From assembly GCF_900111735.1 (NCBI RefSeq), contig NZ_FOHW01000030.1, forward strand, positions 1 to 64,000: 64,000 nt of DNA, in the 5' to 3' direction. The notes under the pieces are model-generated. The model was not told where the DNA came from. It did no database searches and was given only the letters and a program-made list of their open reading frames with translations. The stretch comes from Pseudomonas graminis (GTDB lineage: Bacteria; Pseudomonadota; Gammaproteobacteria; Pseudomonadales; Pseudomonadaceae). Each line of letters opens with the position of its first letter. Within the stretch, counting starts at the first letter, position 1. Positions 16,530-24,978 of the stretch are shown here, one piece after another. Both the position numbers and the translations under genes were made by a program.

Positions 16530-16558
16530 TGAGTGGCTGCCGCCCCCCAGCGGGTTCC
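16530..16558 (-). promoter_or_regulatory. hrp box (HrpL promoter) of avrE
   Basis: Minus-strand GGAACC, 16 nt, CCACTCA: perfect HrpL consensus. The -10-like end is only 14 nt from the 16516 ATG, which argues for translation from the next ATG (16501) or for a very short leader. Confidence 0.95.
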
Positions 16559-16618
16559 CTCCGGATTGAGCCTTTGCCCCTGCCCCCTTGCCTGTTCTCT
16601 ATAACAGAGGCCCGCCCC

Positions 16619-17059
16619 TCACGAATGCATCACCTTGTCGTGATCGCGAACGCTGTATTTCACCACGCCCCAGATCAACAGCTCGTCGCCTTCCATGACG
16701 TAGCGCGGCGGGTATTTAGTGTTCTCGGATTTGAGGATGACCTCGTTGCCCCGCATGTGCAGGCGCTTGCAGACCGGCTCGGTATTCAGCGCAGCGATGA
16801 CGATGTCGCCGTGCTCGGCATAGAGGCTGCGGTCGACGATCACCAGGTCGCCGCAATAGATGCCCGCGCCCTGCATGCTGTCGCCTTCTATTTTTACGAG
16901 ATAGACATGGGGCGCGCGAATATCGAACAGCTCGTCCAGGGAGATATGCCGCTCGATGTGATCGGCCGCCGGCGAGGGAAAACCTGCCGGCACTTGAAAG
17001 GCATAAAGGGGGAACCGCTCGCCCGCCGCCGACAACCGGCCAAGGATGGTGACACTCAT
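16619..17059 (-). CDS. UmuD-like S24 self-cleaving peptidase (SOS regulon)
   Basis: A 146-residue protein of the LexA/UmuD S24 family. The nucleophile Ser lies in EGDSMQGAG and the Lys of the dyad in EPVCKRLHM; the self-cleavage site is probably Ala-Gly near residues 25-26 (QVPAGF). Family members are cut after RecA activation and support a Y-family polymerase (UmuC/RulB). No umuC follows: the gene ends 60 nt from the avrE promoter, so it is a stand-alone copy or has lost its partner. A perfect LexA palindrome lies 18 nt upstream of the start, shared with the divergent SRAP gene. Confidence 0.88.
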   Translation of the reverse strand: MSVTILGRLSAAGERFPLYAFQVPAGFPSPAADHIERHISLDELFDIRAPHVYLVKIEGDSMQGAGIYCGDLVIVDRSLYAEHGDIVIAALNTEPVCKRLHMRGNEVILKSENTKYPPRYVMEGDELLIWGVVKYSVRDHDKVMHS

Positions 17060-17077
17060 GGGACTGACCTTGTGTTT

Positions 17078-17103
17078 GTTAACTGTACGTATATACAGTT
17101 AAC
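17078..17103. promoter_or_regulatory. LexA (SOS) operator shared by umuD-like and SRAP genes
   Basis: The 16-bp core CTGT-N8-ACAG (17083-17098) sits inside a 26-bp palindrome with perfect 10-bp arms, GTTAACTGTA and TACAGTTAAC. It lies between the two divergent starts (17059 and 17158), so both genes are probably damage-inducible. Confidence 0.92.
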
Positions 17104-17157
17104 GTTCTCAGCCGCGTGCGGTCAATCTTGTAAGCAGGAAAATTCGACGGGTGACAC

Positions 17158-17886
17158 ATGTGCGGACGCTACTCGATCTACGAGCCAATGGACCATTACC
17201 TCAAGACGCTGGCGCCAGAGCAGCTGGTCATCAACGGCTACGATCTCTGGCCCATCGAGCGTTACAACGTGGCGCCGACCACCCGCGTTGAAATCATCCG
17301 GCCGGTCGCTGACGGCCTGAGCGTCGACAAAGTACGCTGGGGCTGGTCGCCCCACTGGGCAAAAGGCAAACGGCCCGACCCGATCAATGCGCGGGTCGAA
17401 ACGGTGATGACAGGCAAGTTCTTCAAGGATCTTTGGCCCAACGGTCGCGCCCTCGCGCCAGCCAACGGCTGGTATGAATGGGTCAAAGACCCGAACGACT
17501 CGAAGCGCAAGCAGCCGTACTTCATCCATTTGAAAGATCAGGAACCGATGTATTTCGCCGCATTGGGACAGGTCAGGCCTGGCCTTGATCCGGACGAACG
17601 CGACGGCTTCGTCATCATCACCGCAGCGAGCGATGCCGGCATGCTCGACATCCACGACCGCCGCCCGCTGGTGCTGACACCCGAACTCGCCCGGGAATGG
17701 GTCGATCCGCAGACGCCGGCGTCACGCCTTACGCAAATCGCCCAGGAAGGCTGCCGGCCGGTCAGCGATTTTCACTGGCATGCCGTGGGCAAGGAGGTCG
17801 GGAATGTACGCAACGAGGGCGCACAGTTGATCGAGCCCGTGGCTGGGCCCGACCTGCTGGCGGAAGTTCAGAACGAGGACGTTTGA
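17158..17886 (+). CDS. yedK: SRAP-domain protein (YedK/HMCES family)
   Basis: A 242-residue SOS-response-associated peptidase-like protein that forms a covalent thiazolidine crosslink with abasic sites in single-stranded DNA, shielding them during replication. The sequence shows the essential Cys2 (MCGRYS), the Asn of PINARVET, the Glu of NGWYEW and the His of DIHDRRPLVL. It diverges from the UmuD-like gene across a LexA box, matching the family's link with DNA damage. Confidence 0.93.
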   Translation: MCGRYSIYEPMDHYLKTLAPEQLVINGYDLWPIERYNVAPTTRVEIIRPVADGLSVDKVRWGWSPHWAKGKRPDPINARVETVMTGKFFKDLWPNGRALAPANGWYEWVKDPNDSKRKQPYFIHLKDQEPMYFAALGQVRPGLDPDERDGFVIITAASDAGMLDIHDRRPLVLTPELAREWVDPQTPASRLTQIAQEGCRPVSDFHWHAVGKEVGNVRNEGAQLIEPVAGPDLLAEVQNEDV

Positions 17887-17936
17887 TCGCAGCACGGGGT
17901 GATCAAACGGCACTCAATGTGGCAGATGGCGAGTGG

Positions 17937-18152
17937 TCAGCTCAGGTCGTTCATGCCCTGATCGTCCATGCGCTGGCGGGTGATCACACTCACCGACTGC
18001 GGCGTCTCGCGGATGGACAGCGGCAGCTTGGTTGCCGTGTTCATGGAACCCGTTGTGTAAGAGCCCGAACTCTCCGTGGTCGCCTGACCCGCAATGCCGT
18101 CGGCGTTGATGCTCAAGCCTTGCAGCGCGATGGTGCCCGACGCCGAGTTTTG
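17937..18152 (-). pseudogene. Fragment of TonB-dependent siderophore receptor (FpvA-like)
   Basis: On the minus strand 71 codons read clearly as the junction between the signalling domain and the plug of an FpvA-type receptor: ...IALQGLSINADGIAGQATTE..., then TTGSMNTATKLPLSIRETP, then QSVSVITRQRMDDQGMNDL. A stop codon lies directly upstream in frame and another directly downstream. No signal peptide, barrel or TonB-box region remains. It is a decayed remnant of a receptor gene near the edge of the hrp island. Confidence 0.85.
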
Positions 18153-18483
18153 TTAAAGCGCGCGATTTGGTTTTACTGCTGTTACGTCCATCAGTCGGCT
18201 CGGGCGAATTCAGTCTGGACCGGGCGGCAAGATCACAATTATCATGCCCATGTCCCACGATGAATAATCAAAGGTACTACCTTGCCCCGTTCCAACTGGC
18301 TGCCTACGCCGCCTTAGCGCTACGCCCCCCTCGCTTTACCCTGACCGCCACCTGACTGCGGTCGAATCCTGCTGCGCCTGATTTTCTGTCCGCGGCTAAT
18401 CCACAACTCAAATGAAACAGACACACGTGTATCGCCCAGCGCCCGCCGCTGCGCGTCATGCCGTGCCTGCCATGGGTGAATTA
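18153..18483. other. Non-coding stretch upstream of the SulP gene
   Basis: No gene was found in these 331 nt. A plus-strand frame reading MNNQRYYLAPFQLAAYAAL at 18260-18355 looks like a secretion-signal remnant but stops after 31 codons. The region may be a continuation of the decayed locus at 17937-18152. Confidence 0.5.
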
Positions 18484-19971
18484 ATGTTCGAAAACTTCAG
18501 AACCGCCTGGCTGTCCGACGCCAGAGCGAACGTACTCGCTGGACTCGTTGTTGCGCTGGCCCTTATCCCCGAGGCGATCGCCTTCTCCATCATTGCAGGC
18601 GTCGATCCAAAGGTCGGCCTGTATGCCTCTTTCTGCATTTGCACCGTCATCGCCTTCGTGGGCGGCCGCCCGGCAATGGTATCGGCGGCGACCGGAGCGA
18701 TGGCGCTGCTCATGGTCAATCTGGTCAGAGACCACGGTCTTGAGTACCTTCTGGCAGCCTCGTTGTTGTGCGGGATGCTTCAAATCATTGCCGGTTATCT
18801 GCGCCTGGGCGAGCTGATGCGTTTCGTCTCCCGCTCCGTCGTGACCGGGTTCGTGAACGCGCTGGCGATCCTGATCTTCATGGCACAACTGCCGGAACTC
18901 ACAGGCGTGACCTGGCCGGTTTATGCCCTGACGGCCGGCGGGCTGGCCATCATTTACCTGTTTCCAAGACTGCCCGTGCTGGGGAAGCTGCTCCCCTCGC
19001 CGCTGGTGTGCATTATCGTACTCACGGCGATTTCAATCTCACTGGGACTGACCGTACATACCGTAGGCGACATGGGATCGTTGCCTGACAGCCTGCCGAT
19101 ATTTCTGTGGCCGGACGTGCCGCTGAACCTCGACACCCTGCTGATCGTTTTGCCCTACTCTGCCGCCCTGGCGGTCGTAGGTCTGCTGGAGTCGATGATG
19201 ACCGCGACCATCGTCGACGACCTGACTGACACCTCCAGCGACAAGAACCGCGAGTGCAAGGGGCAAGGCATCGCGAACATCGCGTCCAGCCTGATAGGCG
19301 GCATGGCAGGTTGCGCAATGATCGGGCAGTCGATGATCAACGTGAAATCCGGCGGCCGCACCCGACTGTCCACGCTGAGCGCCGGGGTATCGCTGCTGGT
19401 GATGATGGTCTTCCTCGGCGACTGGCTTGCGAAAATCCCGATGGCGGCGCTAGTGGCCGTGATGATCATGGTGTCGATCAGCACGTTCAGCTGGGACTCG
19501 ATCCGCAACCTCAAAAAGTATCCGCTTTCAACCAACATCGTCATGGTGGTGACGGTTGTGGTCGTGGTCGCCACCGACAACCTGGCTTTCGGGGTCGTCG
19601 CGGGCACCTTGCTGGCGGCGATGTTCTTCGCAAACAAGATCGGGCATCAACTGGAGGTGAGCTCAACCCGTGATCCCGAGCACCCTCACCGCACGTATCA
19701 GGTAACCGGTCAGGTGTTCTTCGGATCAGCGGACAGGTTTATCCGATCCTTTGATCTCAAGGAGCCCCTCGATACGCTGGTAGTTGACCTTCGCGAAGCC
19801 CATTTCTGGGACATCACGGCGGTTGCGGCATTGGACAAAGTGGTGTTCAAGCTTCGTCGGCTGGGGGTCCATGTGGATGTCATCGGGATGAACCAGGCCA
19901 GTGCAACCCTTGTGGATCGCTTCGGAATTCATGACAAACCGGGCGGTTTAGAGACGCCAATGGGGCACTGA
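18484..19971 (+). CDS. SulP-family inorganic anion transporter with STAS domain
   Basis: A 495-residue membrane protein with about 12-14 transmembrane segments, beginning with the SulP pattern LAGLVVALALIPEAIAFSII and GVDPKVGLYAS, followed by a C-terminal STAS domain at about 400-490 (LDTLVVDLREAHFWDITAVA). The likely substrates are sulfate, bicarbonate or dicarboxylates; the sequence does not decide which. The start at 18484 (MFENFRTAWL) is preceded by GGGTGA and fits homologues better than the upstream in-frame ATGs at 18412 and 18472. It stands alone. Confidence 0.88.
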   Translation: MFENFRTAWLSDARANVLAGLVVALALIPEAIAFSIIAGVDPKVGLYASFCICTVIAFVGGRPAMVSAATGAMALLMVNLVRDHGLEYLLAASLLCGMLQIIAGYLRLGELMRFVSRSVVTGFVNALAILIFMAQLPELTGVTWPVYALTAGGLAIIYLFPRLPVLGKLLPSPLVCIIVLTAISISLGLTVHTVGDMGSLPDSLPIFLWPDVPLNLDTLLIVLPYSAALAVVGLLESMMTATIVDDLTDTSSDKNRECKGQGIANIASSLIGGMAGCAMIGQSMINVKSGGRTRLSTLSAGVSLLVMMVFLGDWLAKIPMAALVAVMIMVSISTFSWDSIRNLKKYPLSTNIVMVVTVVVVVATDNLAFGVVAGTLLAAMFFANKIGHQLEVSSTRDPEHPHRTYQVTGQVFFGSADRFIRSFDLKEPLDTLVVDLREAHFWDITAVAALDKVVFKLRRLGVHVDVIGMNQASATLVDRFGIHDKPGGLETPMGH

Positions 19972-20103
19972 CTGCAGCGCAGTGGTCACACCCCACACAA
20001 TCGTGACGCCGGGAAGGCTTGGCAAACGGCTTGCGCTGCGCAAAGACGCAGCGCTGCAATGGATACGCGTGGTTTTGCGAAAGTGATCCCGCGTCGCCCG
20101 TCA

Positions 20104-20988
20104 TCAAGCCACCGCGCGTCGCCCTCTACCGAATAATTTGGGGCCCAGCAAATTGACCGTCAGACCCAGCATGACAAGCATCCCGCCTGCGCATTGCAGC
20201 AGGCTCAGTCTTTCCCCCAACACCAAAGCCGAGGAGCTCAGGCCGACCACCGGCACCAGCAGGGAAAACGGCGCGACCTTGCCTGCCGGGTAGCGAGACA
20301 GCAGCTTGCTCCAGCTGATGTAGCCGAAAAGCGTAGCGACGAAGGCCAGGTAAGCCAGCGACAGCACCGAGCTCCATCCCAAATTAAGCAACGAATGCTC
20401 AATGAGCGCCGGCCCCTCCAGCCACAGCGACATGGCGAGAAAAGGTAGCGGCGGAACAATCGCACCCCAGACCACCAGGGCAACCAGATCAACGTTGCCG
20501 AACCGGCGCGTGATGATATTGCCCAACGCCCACATCGACGCCGCGCACAACACCAGCAACACCGCCAGCAGCGGTGTCGCAGCCCCCGTGCCCATGCCGA
20601 TAAGGGTCAATCCGCCAGCCGCGATGATTAAGCCCGCCACGCTGTACACGCGTAATTTCTCACCGATGAAGATCGCCGCGAATAGCAGCGTGAAGAACGC
20701 CTGCGCCTGCAGCAGCAGGGAGGCCAGCCCCGGTGGCATGCCATGGGCCATGCTCTCGAACAGAAAGGCGAACTGACCGAAAGAAATGGTCGCGCCGTAC
20801 GCCAGCAGCCAGAACCAGGGCAACTGCGGACGACGGATAAAGAACACGGCAGGAATCGCGACCAGCGTGAACCGCAGCGCGCCGAGCAACATCGGCGGCA
20901 GGCCATCCAGCCCGTATTTGATCACGATGAAATTCAAACCCCACGCAATGATGACCAGCAATGCCAGGCAAAGGTCTTTAAACGGCAT
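20104..20988 (-). CDS. EamA-family drug/metabolite exporter
   Basis: A 294-residue membrane protein with ten predicted helices made of two EamA repeats (about 5-135 and 145-285), resembling the EamA/YdeD group that exports O-acetylserine and cysteine in E. coli. Conserved features are the N-terminal AWGLNFIVIKYGL and the second-repeat LFGYISWSKLLSRY. It is convergent with the SulP gene; the 130 nt between them contain an imperfect GC-rich hairpin near 20030-20060. The substrate is not known from sequence. Confidence 0.85.
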   Translation of the reverse strand: MPFKDLCLALLVIIAWGLNFIVIKYGLDGLPPMLLGALRFTLVAIPAVFFIRRPQLPWFWLLAYGATISFGQFAFLFESMAHGMPPGLASLLLQAQAFFTLLFAAIFIGEKLRVYSVAGLIIAAGGLTLIGMGTGAATPLLAVLLVLCAASMWALGNIITRRFGNVDLVALVVWGAIVPPLPFLAMSLWLEGPALIEHSLLNLGWSSVLSLAYLAFVATLFGYISWSKLLSRYPAGKVAPFSLLVPVVGLSSSALVLGERLSLLQCAGGMLVMLGLTVNLLGPKLFGRGRRAVA

Positions 20989-21221
20989 GGTGTTCCTTAA
21001 GAGGGGACTGCAGCGCGCTGCTGAGGATAGGGGGCAGGTCGATTGTGCAGGAGCGCACGGATGCGTTCAACCGGGCGGGCATGCACGCAAGGAAACGCAT
21101 CCTCTCGACGGCTCAAGCCACTATCACTTGAGCCCCGACCTTTGAGCGAATGCGCCGTCAGGCAACGACCTCAGCTGAAGGGAACGCCGAGCTTGACGTC
21201 CAGCCGAGATATGTCCGCCGC

Positions 21222-23363
21222 CTAGACTTTAAATTGTCCCATCAATGCTTGTTGGTGGTTGGCCAATTTATTGAGCATCTGGCTCACCTGCGCTGACTCG
21301 CCCGCCTGCCGGGAGATGCTTTCAGTCACGTCGCGAATGGCAGCCACGTTACTGTTGATTTCTTCCGCCACCAGACTTTGTTCTTCGGCGGCGCTGGCGA
21401 TCTGCAGGTTCATGTCGGTAATCATCCCTACCGCTGCACTGATGCGCTTGAGCGCACTCACCGCAAGCTCCACTTGGCGTACGCTGTTCTGCGCCTGTTC
21501 ATGGCTCGTGCCCATGGTACCGACGACGTCGCGCGTGCCGCTTTGAAGGCCCTCAATCACCTGGCGGATTTCTTCAACCGAATCCTGGGTGCGCTTGGCA
21601 AGGCTGCGGACCTCGTCAGCCACCACAGCAAAACCTCGACCGGCATCACCGGCTCGGGCAGCTTCAATGGCCGCGTTGAGTGCCAGAAGGTTTGTCTGAT
21701 CGGCAATCGAGCGGATCACTTCCAGTACAGAGCCAATCTGTTGGCTGCTGTTGGAAAGACCTTCCACCTCACCCATGGCCACAGTCATCTTGTTCGCCAG
21801 CAATTCAATGGCCGTGGTGGTGGTGTCAATGACGGCGAGCCCTTCATGGGTCGCTTCATCGGCACTGCGGGCAGCTTCGGCTGCTTGCGCTGCATTGTGA
21901 GCAACATCATGGGCGGTAGCGCTCATTTCCTGAAAAGCGGTGGCCACCTGATCCACTTCACGGAACTGCTGTTGCATTCCGTCACTCGTTTGTTTTGCGA
22001 TAGCTGCCGACTGGTCAGCGGTGGAACGTGCATCCAGGACGGATAGCTTCACGTCGGCAATGATCGGCTGCAGCTTGTCGAGGAAACGGTTGAACCAGCC
22101 AACCAGCTTGCCCAATTCGTCGTCCTTTTTGTAATCCAGGCGGCGAGTAAGGTCCCCTTCTCCGGTAGCGATGTCCTTGAGCATATCCGCCACTTTCAAA
22201 ATGGGCCGAGTGACGCCGCGGGCGTTCAGCCACATCAGCACCAGACCGGCAATAACGGCCAGCAAGCCCATGCCTAGCGCCATACGGCTGTCGCTGGAGC
22301 GACGGTTGTCGAGTTCCGCTTCAAGCTTTCTCGCCGGCGCGGTCAGGATTTCTTCTGGCACTTCGAGCAGCACACTCCAGGGCTTGGAGCCGGGAATGGG
22401 TATCAGCGGTTCCAGCACCTGCAGCAGCGCCCCCTGACGCAGCATCTGCGAGCGACCGCTGGCGGTCAGGCTAACGAGCTCAGCAGCTTGGGCACCAAAG
22501 CCCGTGCTCAACGGTTTGCCCAGCAAAGAGGCATCGCCGCTATGGGCAGCAAAAAGGCCCATGGGACTGACAATGCTGATATGACCTTGGCCGTCGTACA
22601 GCTCGGCATTTGCCTTGTTGCTGATCTCCTGAAGGCTGGCCAGACTAATGTCAGCCCCGACAACACCCACGACCTTGCCATCTACGACAAGCGGAACCGC
22701 AATGCTGGTCATCAACGTTTTGACGTCGTCCACTTCATCTACATAGGGATCGAGTACGCAGGTTTTGCCGCTGGCAACAGGGCAGGTGTACCAAAAATTA
22801 TAGGCAGAGCCATTGCTCATCACGGTGGTGTCAGTGAGTAGTTTTTCCTTCATGGCCTCGGCTTCGAGTGTTCCGTCGTTGGATTGTGACCAGTACAGGG
22901 CGAAGCGGCCCTTTTCATTACTGCCTAACGTCGGCTGGTTTAAAAACTGCTCGTCCTGCCCGTCAAGACCATTGGCCTCGAAGACCACATACAGTCCCAG
23001 CAGATTGGGGTTGCCCTGGAGAGCGTCGTGTATGTGTGAGGAGAGATCGGCACGCACGGATTTGGGGTCGATGCTGTGCTGCCGTGCCTGGGCCATCAGC
23101 ATTTTTACTTGCCGGGTAAACCCTTCGCTGTACTGGTAAACGTCCATAAAGTAGCGCTGGATGCGCAGGGCTTGAGTCTCGCCGCGAGCAGCCATGCGTT
23201 TCTGCGCGGACTCCTGGAGCATGGCGGTGCTGGAAGCCTGGACAATCCGGGCACTGCTTCGCGACTGATACAGCGAAGCGCCGACCAGCAGCGTAACGAT
23301 GAACAACAGACAAAGGGCTGCGAGCAGCGTGATTTTCCACTGAATAGAGAAGCGATTGAACAT
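21222..23363 (-). CDS. Methyl-accepting chemotaxis protein with periplasmic Cache domain
   Basis: A 713-residue chemoreceptor. After an N-terminal transmembrane helix (about 10-32) comes a periplasmic region of about 320 residues, probably dCache, then a second helix (LGMGLLAVIAGLVLMWLNA), a HAMP domain (RPILKVADMLKDIATGEGDL) and a long coiled-coil signalling domain with the hairpin tip QTNLLALNAAIEAARAG. There is no C-terminal CheR/CheB-tether pentapeptide. The ligand is unknown; dCache receptors often sense amino acids or organic acids. The start at 23363 (MFNRFSIQWK) places the first helix correctly. Confidence 0.92.
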   Translation of the reverse strand: MFNRFSIQWKITLLAALCLLFIVTLLVGASLYQSRSSARIVQASSTAMLQESAQKRMAARGETQALRIQRYFMDVYQYSEGFTRQVKMLMAQARQHSIDPKSVRADLSSHIHDALQGNPNLLGLYVVFEANGLDGQDEQFLNQPTLGSNEKGRFALYWSQSNDGTLEAEAMKEKLLTDTTVMSNGSAYNFWYTCPVASGKTCVLDPYVDEVDDVKTLMTSIAVPLVVDGKVVGVVGADISLASLQEISNKANAELYDGQGHISIVSPMGLFAAHSGDASLLGKPLSTGFGAQAAELVSLTASGRSQMLRQGALLQVLEPLIPIPGSKPWSVLLEVPEEILTAPARKLEAELDNRRSSDSRMALGMGLLAVIAGLVLMWLNARGVTRPILKVADMLKDIATGEGDLTRRLDYKKDDELGKLVGWFNRFLDKLQPIIADVKLSVLDARSTADQSAAIAKQTSDGMQQQFREVDQVATAFQEMSATAHDVAHNAAQAAEAARSADEATHEGLAVIDTTTTAIELLANKMTVAMGEVEGLSNSSQQIGSVLEVIRSIADQTNLLALNAAIEAARAGDAGRGFAVVADEVRSLAKRTQDSVEEIRQVIEGLQSGTRDVVGTMGTSHEQAQNSVRQVELAVSALKRISAAVGMITDMNLQIASAAEEQSLVAEEINSNVAAIRDVTESISRQAGESAQVSQMLNKLANHQQALMGQFKV

Positions 23364-23502
23364 GGGTGTGCCTTGGATGCGTCGAACGTGCCACTTATAT
23401 CGGCGCAGCCGTTCGTTACCTGAATCCAAGGCTCCCCTGCGTCAACGTCTTGAACGGCGGCGGCCAGCGGCAGTCATCATCGCGCACCAAACCCCGGAAA
23501 CG

Positions 23503-23530
23503 AAAAAGCCCCGCATATGCAGGGCTTTTT
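23503..23530 (-). terminator. Rho-independent terminator after tRNA-Ser
   Basis: AAAAAGCCC and GGGCTTTTT arms around a short loop give a hairpin with U-tracts on both strands. It lies 8 nt beyond the tRNA 3' end. Confidence 0.88.
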
Positions 23531-23538
23531 ACTGTGTT

Positions 23539-23629
23539 TGGCGGGGAACTAGGGATTCGAACCCTAGAAACGCTATTAACGTTCGCCGGTTTTCAAGACC
23601 GGTGCATTCAACCACTCTGCCAATTCCCC
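23539..23629 (-). tRNA. serT: tRNA-Ser (anticodon UGA)
   Basis: On the minus strand the 7-bp acceptor stem GGGGAAT/GTTCCCC, discriminator G and encoded CCA are visible. The anticodon stem CCGG/CCGG encloses the loop with TGA, there is a long variable arm typical of serine tRNA, and the T arm has GGTTCGAATCC. Length is 91 nt including CCA. Confidence 0.97.
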
Positions 23630-23798
23630 GAAGCATTTGGCGTCGAAGGTTTTTCACCCCTCCGGCGCTTTGCGGGCGCCATAATACCGTAATGAAACAA
23701 GCTGTCAAACTCTCCGGCTAGCGCGCTGCCTCGCCTCTGTTATGATCTTTGCAACTTGAGGTTTCAAACCCTTCGTTTTTACCACCAGGAGTAGCGCC

Positions 23799-24470
23799 AT
23801 GCGCGAACAGGATTACGCAGTCAACAACCGCGTGCAGGTCGAGCAGCTAGAGGTTAGCCGCGTCCTGCGCAACACTTACGGCCTTCTGGCCCTCACCCTC
23901 GCCTTCAGCGGCGTCATGGCGTTTGTCTCCCAACAGATGAACTTCCGTTACCCGAACGTCTTCGTCGTGCTGATCGGCTTCTACGGTCTGTTCTTCCTCA
24001 CCAACAAATTGCGCGACTCGGCGTGGGGTCTGGTTTCGGCGTTCGCGCTGACGGGCTTCATGGGGTTCATCCTCGGCCCGATCCTCAACCGTTATATCGG
24101 CATGCAGGGCGGCGCTGAAGTCGTTGCTTCCGCGTTCGCGATGACGGCACTGGTCTTCGGTGGTCTGTCGGCCTATGTGCTGATCACGCGCAAGGACATG
24201 AGCTTCCTCGGCGGCTTCATCACCGCAGGCTTCTTCGTATTGCTCGGCGCCGTGGTGGCCAGCATGTTCTTCCAGATCAGCGGCCTGCAACTGGCGATCA
24301 GCGCCGGCTTCGTGCTGTTCTCGTCGGTCTGCATTCTGTTCCAGACCAGCGCGATCATTCAGGGCGGTGAGCGCAACTACATCATGGCGACCATCAGCCT
24401 GTATGTGTCGATCTACAACCTGTTCATCAGCCTGTTGCAGATCTTCGGCATCATGGGCAGCAAAGACTGA
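23799..24470 (+). CDS. yccA: Bax inhibitor-1 family membrane protein (YccA)
   Basis: A 223-residue inner-membrane protein with seven predicted helices and the BI-1 signature near the C-terminus (SAIIQGGERNYIMATISLYVSIYNLFISLLQ... in part). E. coli YccA is a substrate and inhibitor of the FtsH protease that protects SecY under translocation stress. The start has an AGGAG ribosome site. A terminator follows, so it is a single-gene unit upstream of the tus operon. Confidence 0.93.
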   Translation: MREQDYAVNNRVQVEQLEVSRVLRNTYGLLALTLAFSGVMAFVSQQMNFRYPNVFVVLIGFYGLFFLTNKLRDSAWGLVSAFALTGFMGFILGPILNRYIGMQGGAEVVASAFAMTALVFGGLSAYVLITRKDMSFLGGFITAGFFVLLGAVVASMFFQISGLQLAISAGFVLFSSVCILFQTSAIIQGGERNYIMATISLYVSIYNLFISLLQIFGIMGSKD

Positions 24471-24489
24471 TCAGTTCGCCCGCTTCAAC

Positions 24490-24515
24490 AAAAAGCCCGC
24501 TTCGGCGGGCTTTTT
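24490..24515 (+). terminator. Rho-independent terminator after yccA
   Basis: AAAAAGCCCGC, loop TTCG, GCGGGCTTTTT: a strong, symmetric hairpin with a U-tract 19 nt past the yccA stop. Confidence 0.92.
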
Positions 24516-24584
24516 GCTGTCCGGCGTTCGTGAATTCTTTATCATTGCGCCCATGTTCCCCGTCAGCGCCCCACCGAGCCGCCC

Positions 24585-24977
24585 ATGAAGTTCGCCATCG
24601 CCCTGCATTCGCCCGCCCACGCGCCCTCCTCCCGACGGGCGTTGCTGTTCGCCAAAGCCGCGTTGGCCCAGGGCCATGAAATCGTGCGCCTGTTCTTCTA
24701 TCAGGACGGCGTGCACAGCGCGTCCGGCAATGTGGTGTCGCCCCAGGACGAGTCGGACACCGCCGCGCAATGGCGTGATTTCGTCACCACCCACCAGCTG
24801 GACGGCGTGGTCTGCATTGCAGCGGCCCTGCGCCGGGGTGTGTTGAATGCCGAAGAAGCGGAGCGTTATTCAAGACCTGCGGCGAACCTGCCGGCACCCT
24901 GGGAGTTGTCGGGGCTGGGTCAGCTGCATGACGCGGTCCAGGCGGCCGATCGCTTGATCTGCTTTGGAGGGCCGTAA
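24585..24977 (+). CDS. tusD: TusD, sulfur-relay protein for tRNA 2-thiouridine
   Basis: A 130-residue DsrE-family protein. The persulfide-carrying cysteine is Cys77 in DGVVCIAAALRRGV. With TusB and TusC it forms the hetero-hexamer that takes sulfur from TusA and passes it to TusE and then to MnmA, which is encoded about 20 kb downstream in this window. It is the first gene of tusDCBE, with tusC starting 1 nt after its stop. Confidence 0.95.
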   Translation: MKFAIALHSPAHAPSSRRALLFAKAALAQGHEIVRLFFYQDGVHSASGNVVSPQDESDTAAQWRDFVTTHQLDGVVCIAAALRRGVLNAEEAERYSRPAANLPAPWELSGLGQLHDAVQAADRLICFGGP

Positions 24978-24978
24978 C

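Noticed and set aside
17914..18258. 114-codon minus-strand frame
   Set aside because: His/Arg-rich translation without features; the neighbouring frame in the same stretch encodes the TonB-receptor remnant.
23366..23721. Short plus-strand frames across the tRNA-Ser region
   Set aside because: They cover a tRNA gene and its terminator and have no protein features.
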